The notes under the pieces are model-generated. The model searched no databases, was not told the origin of the DNA, and was given only the letters and a program-made list of their open reading frames with translations. A stretch of 64,000 nucleotides of DNA from Caenispirillum bisanense (lineage in GTDB: Bacteria; Pseudomonadota; Alphaproteobacteria; Rhodospirillales; Rhodospirillaceae): positions 20,871 through 84,870 of the forward strand of contig NZ_BAAAEP010000012.1 of NCBI RefSeq assembly GCF_039523075.1, in the 5' to 3' direction. Position numbers and translations under genes: made by a program. Below, piece by piece: positions 26,819 to 38,177 of the stretch (positions within the stretch are counted from its first letter, which is position 1; every line of letters starts with the position of its first letter).

Positions 26819-28534
26819 TCAGGAGGCGAGGGCGGTGGGCGGCGGGTCGGCGGCGGCGGTGACCGGGTCTTCAGCGTCGGCGGCGGCGGGCAGGGTGAAG
26901 CGGAAAACCGAGCCCTGGCCGGGCACAGACTCAACCCAGATCTCGCCGCCGTACTGGTGGACGATGCGCTTGCACACCGCCAGCCCGACCCCCGATCCGC
27001 CGTCGTGATTGCTGCCGTCCAGGCGCTGGAACAGGCCGAAGATGCGCTCGAAGTATTGCGGCTCGATGCCGATGCCGTTGTCGGCCACCGACAGCACCCA
27101 GTGCGCCGGCTGGCCGCTGCCGGGGGCGGCGCTGACCTGGATGCGCGGCGTCACGCCGGGGCGGGCGTAGCGCAGGGCGTTGCCGAGCAGGTTCTGGAAC
27201 ACGCTGGTCAGGCGGGCGTCGGTCAGCAGCGGCGGCATGGGCGCCACCTCGACCACGGCGCCGCTGTCGGCGATGTCGTGTTCCAGGTTGCGCAGCGCCT
27301 CCTGCACCGCCGTCGCCACCGGCATCACCGCCTGCACGGCCGCCGGGTTGGACAGGCGGGAGTAGTTCAGCAGGTCGCGCACCAGTGCCGACAGCCGCCG
27401 GGCATTGCCGACCAGGAAGGCGAGATAGTCGTCGGCGTCGGCATCCAGCCGGCCGCGGTAGCGGCGGTCCAGCAGCTGGGCATAGCTGACGATGTTGCGC
27501 AGCGGCGTCTGCAGGTCGTGGGAGGTGGCGTAGGCGAAGCTTTCCAGGTCGGCGTTGGACCGTTCCAGCTCGCTGTTGGACCGCTCCAGCTCCAGGGTCT
27601 TGGCCAGCAGCGCCCGTTCGGCGGCGGCGCGGCGGGTGACGTGGCGGGCGGTGCCGAAGGCGATGGTGGCCATCAGCAGGAACACCACGATGCCGAGCAC
27701 GCGGGTGGTGGTCAGGGTCTGTTCCACCGCCTCCCAGCCGCCCACCGGGGCGCCGGCGAGCGCCCAGGCGCCGTCGGGCAGCTGCACGTCGACCACCACC
27801 GGGCGGTCGGTGAACACGACGTCGTCCCCCCACACCAGCGGCCCGCCGAGGCCGCCGCCGTCGCGGCCGCGGATGGCGACATGGAACCAGCGGCCGGGCG
27901 AATCGACGCCCGTTTCACTGAACACCTTGGGGATGTCGAGCACCACGTTGACCATGCCGAAGAACGGCCCCGGCTCGCCGTTCTCGCCGGGCAGGAACAC
28001 CGGCGTGCGGGCGATCAGCCCGATGCCGCCCTGGATCAGCGGCACCGGCCCCTGCAGCTGCGAGGCGCGGCTCTCGATGGCCTTCTGTACGTTGGCAAGC
28101 TGCTCCGGCACCCGCGAGAAGGGGGCGCCGATGACCGCCTCGTTGCCCTCCAGCGGGTAGGTCATGGCGATCACCATGCCGCGGCTGACCACGATGTTGC
28201 GCACGGCGCTGTGGCCGTCCAGCAGCATGGCGGCGACGCGGTTGAATTCTTCCTCGGTGATGTCGCCGCGCGCGACGATGAAGGCGGCCATGCCGCGCGC
28301 CCGCAGCAGCGGGGCGCTGATGCTGGCTTCCAGCTTGGCGCGCATGATGTCGAGCTGGCTGCGGATGGCGGCGCGGGCGTCGGTGTGCAGGGTCTGGCGC
28401 TCGACCATGTCGAGGCGCACCAGGGCCATCAGCGACAGCAGCGTCACCAGGGCGGCCAGCAGCCACGGCAGCACCGTTGCGCCGGCGGCCTCCCTTCCCG
28501 CACCTGTCCTGCGCGTCACCGGCTGCTCGGCCAT
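26819..28534 (-). CDS. Membrane sensor histidine kinase with a CHASE domain
   Basis: The 571-residue protein has a first membrane helix (about 20-40), a periplasmic CHASE-type domain (about 70-280, including FIVARGDITEEEF and LIQGGIGLIARTPVFLPG), and a second membrane helix (about 285-305). A coiled linker with an ELERSNSELERSNADLESF repeat follows, then the HisKA box SHDLQTPLRN with His339, and an ATPase domain with N box NLLGNALRY, G1 DNGIGI and G2 GSGVGLAVCK. No receiver domain and no adjacent response regulator are present. The ligand is unknown; CHASE domains bind diverse small molecules. The ATG at 28534 is preceded by GGAGGGGA. Confidence 0.9.
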   Translation of the reverse strand: MAEQPVTRRTGAGREAAGATVLPWLLAALVTLLSLMALVRLDMVERQTLHTDARAAIRSQLDIMRAKLEASISAPLLRARGMAAFIVARGDITEEEFNRVAAMLLDGHSAVRNIVVSRGMVIAMTYPLEGNEAVIGAPFSRVPEQLANVQKAIESRASQLQGPVPLIQGGIGLIARTPVFLPGENGEPGPFFGMVNVVLDIPKVFSETGVDSPGRWFHVAIRGRDGGGLGGPLVWGDDVVFTDRPVVVDVQLPDGAWALAGAPVGGWEAVEQTLTTTRVLGIVVFLLMATIAFGTARHVTRRAAAERALLAKTLELERSNSELERSNADLESFAYATSHDLQTPLRNIVSYAQLLDRRYRGRLDADADDYLAFLVGNARRLSALVRDLLNYSRLSNPAAVQAVMPVATAVQEALRNLEHDIADSGAVVEVAPMPPLLTDARLTSVFQNLLGNALRYARPGVTPRIQVSAAPGSGQPAHWVLSVADNGIGIEPQYFERIFGLFQRLDGSNHDGGSGVGLAVCKRIVHQYGGEIWVESVPGQGSVFRFTLPAAADAEDPVTAAADPPPTALAS

Positions 28535-28626
28535 GGATCGCGTCCCCTCCGTCCCCCACGACAGAGGATAGACCACTGCCGGCCCCGGCGGAAGGGGGCG
28601 CAATGACCCCGCCGCCGGCCGGCGGG

Positions 28627-29865
28627 TCAGTGGGAGGCGTGCAGCAGCCGGCCGCGCTCGGTCACCAGCACGCAGACCAGGGCGGCGAGGCCGTAGACGG
28701 TGAAGGCGATCACCAGCGGCCGCACGGTGCCGTCGTAGGCCTGGCCCGCCAGCCAGCCGAGTCCGGCGCCGGCGGCGGTGGTGTAGAAGCCGGTCAGCGA
28801 CGATCCCATGCCGGCGATGTGGCCCAGCGGCTCCATGGACAGGGCGCCGAAGTTGGGGGCGATGAGGCCGAAGCAGAAGAACGACGCCATCAGCAGCACC
28901 ACCAGCACCGTCAGCGACGGCGGCTCGCCACCGAGGCCGACCACCGCCATCAGCAGCCCGGCGGCGACATAGCCGATCAGCGCCGCATGGGACAGCCGCC
29001 GCATGCCCAGCCGGACCACCAGCCGGGTGTTGAGCAGCGACGCCACCGCCATCACCGAGGCGACGATGCCGAACACCACCGGGAAGGACTCGGTGGTCAG
29101 GCCGTAGACCTCCATGAACACCTGCTGGGCGCTGCCGATGTAGGTCATCAGCGACCCGAACAGGAACCCCATGCCGACGGTGTAGCCGACCGTCGGCCGC
29201 GACCGCACCACCGTCAGCGCCGCCTCGGCCAGCGGGCCGGGCGACAGCGAGCGGCGATGCTCGGGCGTCAGCGTCTCGGGCAGGCGCAGGGCGGTCCAGC
29301 CGGCCAGCAGCCCGCCCACCGCCAGCAGGGTGCCGAAGATCCACTGCCACGGCCCGAGGGCCAGCACCGCCGCACCGATGAACGGGGCGACGATGGGCAC
29401 GATGATGAAGATCATCATGGCGAAGGACATCACCCGCGCCATGCCGCGCCCGGCGAAACGGTCGCGCACGATGGAGACGGCCATGATGCGCGGCGCCGCC
29501 GCCCCCAGGCCCATCAGCGCCCGCGCCCACAGCATGGTGGCGAACGTCGGCGCGATGATCGCCAGCACGACGCCAAGGGCGAAGATGGCGATGCCCGCCG
29601 CCACCACCGGCTTGCGGCCGAACCGGTCCGACAGCGGCCCGCACAGCGGCTGCCCGGCGGCAAAGCCGAGCAGGTAAGCGGTGATGACCAGCTGGCGGTC
29701 GTTGGGATCGGCCAGCGCGAAGGTGGCGGCGATGTCCGGCAGCGCCACCAGCATGATGTCGATGGACAGCGCCGTCAGCGCCATCATCAGGGCAATGATC
29801 GCGACGAACTCGCCGAACCGCAGGTCGGAACGCGGAAGGGCGGCATCGCTGGACGGGGTGGCCAT
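28627..29865 (-). CDS. Bcr/CflA-type multidrug efflux transporter (MFS)
   Basis: Proton-driven major facilitator antiporter of the DHA1 drug family. The 412-residue protein shows about 12 hydrophobic helices. Motif A is GPLSDRFGRKPVVAAG after helix 2, ALMGLGAAAPRIMAVSIVRD matches the Bcr/CflA helix 4-5 segment, and DIMLVALPDIA lies in helix 1. The ATG at 29865 has AGGAG before it; the longer frame adds a Pro-rich stretch without family similarity. The substrate cannot be told from sequence. It lies 92 bp upstream of the CHASE kinase gene, same direction. Confidence 0.88.
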   Translation of the reverse strand: MATPSSDAALPRSDLRFGEFVAIIALMMALTALSIDIMLVALPDIAATFALADPNDRQLVITAYLLGFAAGQPLCGPLSDRFGRKPVVAAGIAIFALGVVLAIIAPTFATMLWARALMGLGAAAPRIMAVSIVRDRFAGRGMARVMSFAMMIFIIVPIVAPFIGAAVLALGPWQWIFGTLLAVGGLLAGWTALRLPETLTPEHRRSLSPGPLAEAALTVVRSRPTVGYTVGMGFLFGSLMTYIGSAQQVFMEVYGLTTESFPVVFGIVASVMAVASLLNTRLVVRLGMRRLSHAALIGYVAAGLLMAVVGLGGEPPSLTVLVVLLMASFFCFGLIAPNFGALSMEPLGHIAGMGSSLTGFYTTAAGAGLGWLAGQAYDGTVRPLVIAFTVYGLAALVCVLVTERGRLLHASH

Positions 29866-30092
29866 GCAGGCTCCTGGCGGGTGAGGGGCGGCGGCGGGGC
29901 CGGAGGGCGGCCGCAGTTCAGGCGGGAGATAGTACAGGCGGGAGAAACGGCAGCGCCCGGCCGGCGGTTCTGCCGACCGGGCATGCGTTGCGGTCATGGC
30001 TTCACGTCACTATAGCAGCCCGCCGCCGCCGGGCAGAGCCGTTCCCGCCGCGCCGGACGGGGCCTCTGCCCGCCGCGGGCGGCGGCTTCCGG

Positions 30093-30566
30093 TCAGCCGG
30101 CGTCCTGGAAGGCGGCCTTGCTGCGGCGCTCCAGCTCGTCGGGCGGCACGTCCTCCACATGGGTGGCGACGTACCAGCGGTGGCCGAAGGGGTCCACCAG
30201 GGTGCCCATGCGATCGCCGTAGAACTGGTCCTTCACCGGGCTTTCCACCGTGGCGCCGGCCTCCACCGCCTGCGCCGTCACGGCGTCGACATCGGGCACG
30301 TAGAGCAGCAACGACACCGGCGAGCCGCGGTAGTGGCGGGGGCCGTGGGCCTTCATGTCGGGGAATTCGTCGCACAGCATGATCATGGAGCCGCCGACGC
30401 GCATTTCGGCATGGCCGACGCGGCCGTCGGGCATGGCCATGCGCATGACTTCCTCGGCCCCGAAGGCGCGGCGGTAGAACTCCAGCGCCGCGGCGGCGTC
30501 GTGGACCACCATGTAGGGGGTGACGGCGCCATAGCCGGCGGGGACGGGGTCGACCTTGGTGCTCAT
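30093..30566 (-). CDS. VOC-fold (glyoxalase/PhnB-like) protein
   Basis: The 157-residue protein is a PhnB-like member of the glyoxalase/bleomycin-resistance superfamily. It has VTPYMVVHDAAAALEFYRRA, FGAEEVMRM, VGHAEMRVGGSMIMLCDE, LLLYVPDVDAVTAQAVEAGA and DQFYGDRMGTLVDPFGHRWY, the last being the usual C-terminal half-motif. Such proteins are often metal-dependent, but many are uncharacterised. The ATG at 30566 follows a strong GGAGG site. Substrate unknown. Confidence 0.85.
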   Translation of the reverse strand: MSTKVDPVPAGYGAVTPYMVVHDAAAALEFYRRAFGAEEVMRMAMPDGRVGHAEMRVGGSMIMLCDEFPDMKAHGPRHYRGSPVSLLLYVPDVDAVTAQAVEAGATVESPVKDQFYGDRMGTLVDPFGHRWYVATHVEDVPPDELERRSKAAFQDAG

Positions 30567-30666
30567 GACGGAACCTCCGTTCAAGTCTGGAAGGGCCGGC
30601 ATCATAGCACCAGTGTTCGCGTTGTGTTCGCGCAAACCGCGCCCCTACGCCATCAAGACAGGGGTG

Positions 30667-31851
30667 CTACGCCGTCTGCCGCCGGCGATGCAGCAGCACC
30701 AGCCCGCCGCCCAGCACCAGCCCCCAGAACGCCGAGCCGATGCCCCCCAGGCTGAGGCCGGAGGCAGTGGTGAGCAGGGTCATCAGGGCCGGCAGGCGGT
30801 GTTCCTCGTCCTGCACCGCGCCCTGCACGGCGCCGCCGAAGGCATTGACCAGGGCAAGCCCGGCCACCGCCTCGATCAGGATCGGCGGCGAGCGCAGCAC
30901 CAGCGTCGCCGTCACCGCCGCCAGGGCAGCGAGCGCGATGTAGCCGAGGCCGCCGACGAAGGCCGCCTGCCAGCGCCGGCCGGGGTCGGGCTCGGCATCG
31001 GGGCCGGCGCACAGGGCGGCGGTGATGGCGGCCAGGTTCACGGTCGGGGCGCCGAAGGGGGCGGTCAGCGCCGACAGGGCGCCGGTGGTCAGGAACGCCG
31101 GCGGCACCGGCGGGGCATAGCCGTAGGTGTGCAGCACCGCCAGGCCGGGGATGTTCTGCGACGCCATGGTCACCACGAACAGCGGCAGAGCGATGCCCAC
31201 CAGCGCCTCGACGGTGAAGGCCGGCATCACCGCCGTCAGCTGCGGCCAGGCGAAGGCGGCGGCGGTGGCGCCATCGAGCGGCGTCTGCAGCACCATGGCG
31301 GCCAGCGCCACCGTCACCGCCGCTGGCACGGCATACAGGCGGGCGAAGCGGCCGACGACGATCCACGTTCCCAGCACCGCCAGCGCCACCACCGGCGCCT
31401 GACCGATGGCGATGAAGGGCGCCAGGCACAGCTTCAGCAGGATGCCGGCCAGCATGGCATTGGCCAGCGGCTTGGGGATCGCCGCCACCCAGCGGCCGAG
31501 CGGCGTCCACAGCCCGGCCAGCATGATCAGCAGGCCGGTGACCATGAAGGCGCCGACGGCGGCGGCGAAGCCGCCCTCCACCGCGCCGGTGCCGGCCAGC
31601 AGGGCCATGCCGGGGGTGGTCCAGGCGACGCTCACCGGCATGCGGGTCCAGCGGCTGAGGGCCATGGCGCTCAAGCCCATGGCGAAGCCCACCGCCGCCA
31701 GCCCCGACACCACCTGCGCCGGGCTCGCCCCCATGGCAGTCAGGCCCTGGATCACCACGGCGACCGAACTGGAGTAGCCGACCAGCGCCACCAGCAGGCC
31801 GGTACCGGCCGCCCGGGTGGACAGGAAGGGCGATGCTGTCGATGATGTCAT
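30667..31851 (-). CDS. benE: BenE-family benzoate/H+ symporter
   Basis: Inner-membrane carrier of the benzoate:proton symport family. The 394-residue protein has about 12 hydrophobic segments. Family segments include VALVGYSSSVAVVIQG, SVAWTTPGMALLAG, LANAMLAGILLKLCL, VVTMASQNIPGLAVL and FGAPTVNLAAITAALC. The ATG at 31851 is preceded by GGAGG. It is divergent from a GntR regulator with a palindromic operator between them. No benzoate catabolic genes are adjacent, so the true substrate may be another aromatic acid. Confidence 0.86.
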   Translation of the reverse strand: MTSSTASPFLSTRAAGTGLLVALVGYSSSVAVVIQGLTAMGASPAQVVSGLAAVGFAMGLSAMALSRWTRMPVSVAWTTPGMALLAGTGAVEGGFAAAVGAFMVTGLLIMLAGLWTPLGRWVAAIPKPLANAMLAGILLKLCLAPFIAIGQAPVVALAVLGTWIVVGRFARLYAVPAAVTVALAAMVLQTPLDGATAAAFAWPQLTAVMPAFTVEALVGIALPLFVVTMASQNIPGLAVLHTYGYAPPVPPAFLTTGALSALTAPFGAPTVNLAAITAALCAGPDAEPDPGRRWQAAFVGGLGYIALAALAAVTATLVLRSPPILIEAVAGLALVNAFGGAVQGAVQDEEHRLPALMTLLTTASGLSLGGIGSAFWGLVLGGGLVLLHRRRQTA

Positions 31852-31885
31852 GGTGCGGCCTCCGGGGGATCGGAGGCACGACAGT

Positions 31886-31901
31886 ATATTGGATCCAATA
31901 T
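31886..31901. promoter_or_regulatory. Perfect 16-bp palindrome, probable GntR operator
   Basis: ATATTGGATCCAATAT is a perfect palindrome centred between benE (start 31851) and the GntR gene (start 31934). FCD-type GntR regulators commonly bind TTGGATCCAA-like sites, so autoregulation and control of benE are likely. It lies about 35 bp from each start codon, in the promoter zone of both. Confidence 0.75.
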
Positions 31902-31933
31902 CCACGCAAGGGCCGCCGCCGGACCATGACGCC

Positions 31934-32635
31934 ATGACTCTGTCCCCCGACCTCAGTGCCTTTGTCGACCGCCACCGGCCGCGCTTCCGCACGGCGACGG
32001 AGTTCATCGAGGCGGCGCTGCGCGATGCCATCCTGTCCGGCGCCGTGGCCGGCGGCACGCCGCTGCGGCAGGAGGATCTGGCGGCCGCCTTCGGGGTCAG
32101 CCGCATGCCGGTGCGCGAGGCGCTGCGCCAGCTGGAGGCGCGGGCGCTGGTGGAGTTCCATCCCCATCGCGGCGCCGTGGTGGCCGAGATTTCCGCCACC
32201 GACGCCGCCGACATCAGCGCCATCCGCGCCGCGCTGGAGCCGGCGGCGCTGCGGGCCTCGGTGCCGCAGCTGACGGCGGCGGACCTCGACCTTGCCGCCG
32301 ACCTGCTGGCCGAGATGGAGGCCGAGACGGACCCCGGCCGCATGGGCGAGCTGAACCGCCGCTTCCACATGACCCTCTACGCCCGCTGCGGCCTGCCGCG
32401 CCTGCTGGCGCTGGTGGAGCAGCATCTGGCGGCGGGTGACCGCTACCTGCGGTTCCAGTTCGATGCCCTGGCCTACCGCGCCCCGTCGCAGCGCGAGCAC
32501 GTCGCCCTGCTGGACGCCTGCCGCGCCGGCGATACCGAAGCCGCCTGCCGGGTGCTGGCCGACCATGTGGAACAGGGCCGCCGCCATCTGGCGGATTACC
32601 TGCAGCAGCGAGAGGTGGCGGTGCCTCCCGACTGA
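31934..32635 (+). CDS. GntR-family transcriptional regulator (FCD subfamily)
   Basis: The 233-residue protein has an N-terminal winged helix (about 20-85), with FIEAALRDAILSGAVAGGTP, LAAAFGVSRMPVREALRQLE and PHRGAVVAEIS. The C-terminal helical FCD effector domain (about 95-220) has the metal-site residues in LNRRFHMTLYARCG and HVALLDACRAGD. It is divergent from benE, so it is probably its regulator, responding to an aromatic or carboxylate effector. The ATG at 31934 begins 15 residues before the winged helix. Confidence 0.88.
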   Translation: MTLSPDLSAFVDRHRPRFRTATEFIEAALRDAILSGAVAGGTPLRQEDLAAAFGVSRMPVREALRQLEARALVEFHPHRGAVVAEISATDAADISAIRAALEPAALRASVPQLTAADLDLAADLLAEMEAETDPGRMGELNRRFHMTLYARCGLPRLLALVEQHLAAGDRYLRFQFDALAYRAPSQREHVALLDACRAGDTEAACRVLADHVEQGRRHLADYLQQREVAVPPD

Positions 32636-32768
32636 TCGTTCGGCAGCGCGGAGGCGCCATGTTGCACCGCACGGCTGGGGCATGGGCAACGGGCGCCGAA
32701 CGCGCTATAAACCCGCCAGGGAAGCCCGCGCAGCGCGCGATTAACTGAAACATGGTTAAGGCAGGCCG

Positions 32769-35093
<2,325 letters not shown>

Positions 35094-35148
35094 GCAAAGC
35101 GTTAGCCTGTGCCGGGGCGGAATGGCGCCGCACAAGGAGAAGCACGGA

Positions 35149-35433
35149 ATGAAGACGGTTCACGCGCGCATCGAAGGCCTGGTGCAGGGCGTGTGGTATC
35201 GCGGCTGGACCCGCAAGACGGCCATGGAACTGGGCCTCGCCGGCTGGGTGCGCAATCGCACCGACGGGTCGGTGGAGGCGCTGTTCCACGGCCCGGAGGC
35301 GGCGGTGGAGAACATGGTGGCGCTGTGCCGGTCAGGTCCGCCGGCGGCGCGGGTGGCGGCGGTTCACCTCCGCCCCGCCACCGCGGAGGAAGCGCCGCAG
35401 GACGGCAGCTTCGAGCAGCTGGGCACGGTGTGA
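35149..35433 (+). CDS. acyP: Acylphosphatase
   Basis: Small enzyme that hydrolyses carboxyl-phosphate bonds such as acetyl phosphate. The 94-residue protein has the catalytic Arg18 in GVWYRGWTRKTA and Asn36 in GWVRNRTDGSVEAL. The ATG at 35149 has AAGGAG 9 bases upstream; an in-frame ATG at 35122 lacks such a site. It follows maeB by 55 bp, so it may be co-transcribed. The link to the phosphotransacetylase-like tail of MaeB is only suggestive. Confidence 0.93.
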   Translation: MKTVHARIEGLVQGVWYRGWTRKTAMELGLAGWVRNRTDGSVEALFHGPEAAVENMVALCRSGPPAARVAAVHLRPATAEEAPQDGSFEQLGTV

Positions 35434-35446
35434 GCCGCCGGGGGCG

Positions 35447-35683
35447 CTATGACACGCCCCAGCCCAGCGCCACCGCCACGGCGAGCACCAGCACGGCCAC
35501 CAGAATGGTGACCATGCCGGCATCCCGGCCGAGTCCCTTCGCCTGCGCCCGGCTGGCGCCGCTGGCGCGGGCGCGCGACGACACCCAGTGGTCCGCCACC
35601 TGCGAAGCCACCACCACCGCCGCCACGCCGGCCGCCAGCAGTTCCGCCCGATCCCACAAGGGCTGCAACTGGTCCAGAGGCAT
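35447..35683 (-). CDS. Small hypothetical membrane protein (78 aa)
   Basis: I do not recognise this protein. It has a short N-terminal amphipathic stretch, a hydrophobic segment (about 14-30, AELLAAGVAAVVVASQ), an Arg/Ala-rich middle, and a clear C-terminal membrane helix (about 56-77, GMVTILVAVLVLAVAVALGW). GGGGAG precedes the ATG at 35683. Codon use matches the neighbours. It ends 13 bp from the convergent acyP. Coding status is likely but not certain. Confidence 0.55.
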   Translation of the reverse strand: MPLDQLQPLWDRAELLAAGVAAVVVASQVADHWVSSRARASGASRAQAKGLGRDAGMVTILVAVLVLAVAVALGWGVS

Positions 35684-35904
35684 GGTCCGCTCCCCTCCCG
35701 CACGACCTCACTCCCACACAGCCCTATGTTGGCGCAGAAGTGTGGAGAAGCAATATGGTGAGAGGACATAATACCCCGTGATGAGGATGGTGCCGGGCGG
35801 CGGCACCTTCAGCCCGGCGCGTGGCGCAAATGGCCCTTGCCGGCGGCGGCGTCGGCGGGTGAAGTAGGGGCCTGCCCCGCATCCGTCAGCGCCGGAGGAG
35901 TGTC

Positions 35905-36534
35905 ATGAGCTGGGACATGTGGCTGGTGTTCGTGCCGGCGACCTTCCTCATCAACCTGTCGCCGGGGCCCAACAACCTGCTGGCCATGAACAACGGCGTG
36001 CGCTTCGGCTTCGCCGCCGCCATGGCGGGCGGCCTTGGCCGGCTGCCGGCCTTTGCGGCGCTGATCGGGCTGACGGTGGTGGGGCTGGGGGCGCTGCTCG
36101 CCACCTCGGTCACCGCCTTCGTGGTGCTGAAGTGGGTGGGCGCGGCATACCTGGTCTATCTCGGCGTCAAGCTGTGGCGGGCGCCGGTGACAGATGAGAC
36201 GGTGGCGGCGGAAACCGGGCCGCAGGGGCGCCGCCTCGGCCTGCACCTGGCGACGCGCGAGTTCATGATCGCCGCCAGCAACCCCAAGGCGATCCTGGTG
36301 TTCACCGCCTTCTTCCCGCAGTTCCTCGATCCGGCGCAGCCGGCGTGGCCGCAGCTGCTGTCGCTGGGGGCGGTGTTCCTGGTGCTGGAGATGGTGGCGC
36401 TGGCGGTCTATGCCGCCTCGGGCGGCGGGCTCGGCCGCTTCATGACCAGCGGCCGCGGCCGGCGCATCATCAACCGCATCAGCGGCACGGCGCTGATCGG
36501 CGCCGGCGTCGCCCTGGCGGCCACCCGCCGGTAG
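35905..36534 (+). CDS. LysE/RhtB-family amino acid exporter
   Basis: Inner-membrane efflux carrier. The 209-residue protein has the N-terminal LINLSPGPNNLLAMNNGVRFG signature, six hydrophobic segments, AAYLVYLGVKLWR after helix 3, and ASNPKAILVFTAFFPQF, both typical of the RhtB group. GGAGGAG precedes the ATG. The exported amino acid (threonine, homoserine, leucine or other) cannot be told. It is not linked to the biosynthetic gene asd, which lies 520 bp away. Confidence 0.9.
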   Translation: MSWDMWLVFVPATFLINLSPGPNNLLAMNNGVRFGFAAAMAGGLGRLPAFAALIGLTVVGLGALLATSVTAFVVLKWVGAAYLVYLGVKLWRAPVTDETVAAETGPQGRRLGLHLATREFMIAASNPKAILVFTAFFPQFLDPAQPAWPQLLSLGAVFLVLEMVALAVYAASGGGLGRFMTSGRGRRIINRISGTALIGAGVALAATRR

Positions 36535-36547
36535 CGGTGGCGGTAGC

Positions 36548-36589
36548 GGCGCCTCAGGCGCCGTGACCGTCGAGGCGCCTCAGGCGCCG
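36548..36589. repeat. Tandem direct copies of a 16-bp palindrome-like unit
   Basis: GGCGCCTCAGGCGCCG occurs at 36548-36563 and again at 36574-36589. Each copy contains GGCGCC on both sides of TCA, so each can form a small hairpin, and the two can pair with one another. It lies between the convergent LysE gene and a small membrane ORF. It probably works as a two-way transcription end. Confidence 0.6.
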
Positions 36590-36801
36590 GTGAAGCCCAG
36601 CGCCAGGGTGGCGATCCAGGCGGAGTAGAGGCCGAGCACGGCGCCGCCCAGCAGCCGGTGCAGGCTGGGGCCGAGGATGGTGGCGAACACCGCCATCGCC
36701 TGCGTCAGCGCCAGCCAGCCCACCACCAGCAGGGCGGCGGACGCCACGAACACGGGAACGGCATCGGCAAGGCCGAGGGCCTGGGCAGCGAAAGCAAGCA
36801 T
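36580..36801 (-). CDS. Small hypothetical membrane protein (73 aa)
   Basis: I do not recognise this protein. Two hydrophobic stretches (about 14-32 and 48-70, the second with GAVLGLYSAWIATLALGF) suggest two membrane helices. The ribosome site is weak and the 3' end overlaps the second copy of a GC-rich repeat. Amino-acid and codon composition fit the host. It could be real or a chance frame; the hydrophobic pattern favours real. Confidence 0.42.
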   Translation of the reverse strand: MLAFAAQALGLADAVPVFVASAALLVVGWLALTQAMAVFATILGPSLHRLLGGAVLGLYSAWIATLALGFTGA

Positions 36802-37056
36802 GCCGGGTCTCTGTCAACGAAGGTCCGCCCGCAGCGGCAGGGCAAGGGGCATCGGGCCGCCGGGCGTCGGCCCTGCTTATCGCATGCGGATAAAGAAAGC
36901 GTAAAGGCCGGAATGCTGTCGCCTGTCGACATCGCGCCGGAGAGGAAGAACAGCCGGCGTCTGCACCTTTACGGCGTGGAACGAAGCCGGTTCAAAGGCG
37001 CCTGGAAATCTGTTAAAAAGCGCCCGTCCTAATACAGGTACACAGGAGTGTTTTAG

Positions 37057-38085
<1,029 letters not shown>

Positions 38086-38114
38086 CACCGGCGGCCATGA
38101 CGGCTTGAGACGAG

Positions 38115-38150
38115 AACGGCGCGGTTCCCCCAGGGGCCGCGCCGTTTTCC
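38115..38150 (+). terminator. Terminator after asd
   Basis: AACGGCGCGG (38115-38124) pairs with CCGCGCCGTT (38137-38146), and an inner CCCC/GGGG lengthens the hairpin. TT then CCTT follows. It lies 29 bases after the stop codon and isolates asd from the next gene. Confidence 0.9.
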
Positions 38151-38177
38151 TTGGCAGACAAAGAGGGGAGAGCCGGC

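Noticed and set aside
26819..29644. A 941-codon open frame joining the CHASE kinase with the upstream region
   Set aside because: The upstream part is antisense-free but out of frame with the Bcr/CflA transporter gene and Gly/Arg-rich. The kinase has its own ATG with a good ribosome site at 28534.
36877..36893. TTATCGCATGCGGATAA near-palindrome upstream of asd
   Set aside because: One base off perfect symmetry and 164 bp from the gene. Too little to call an operator, and no regulator is nearby.
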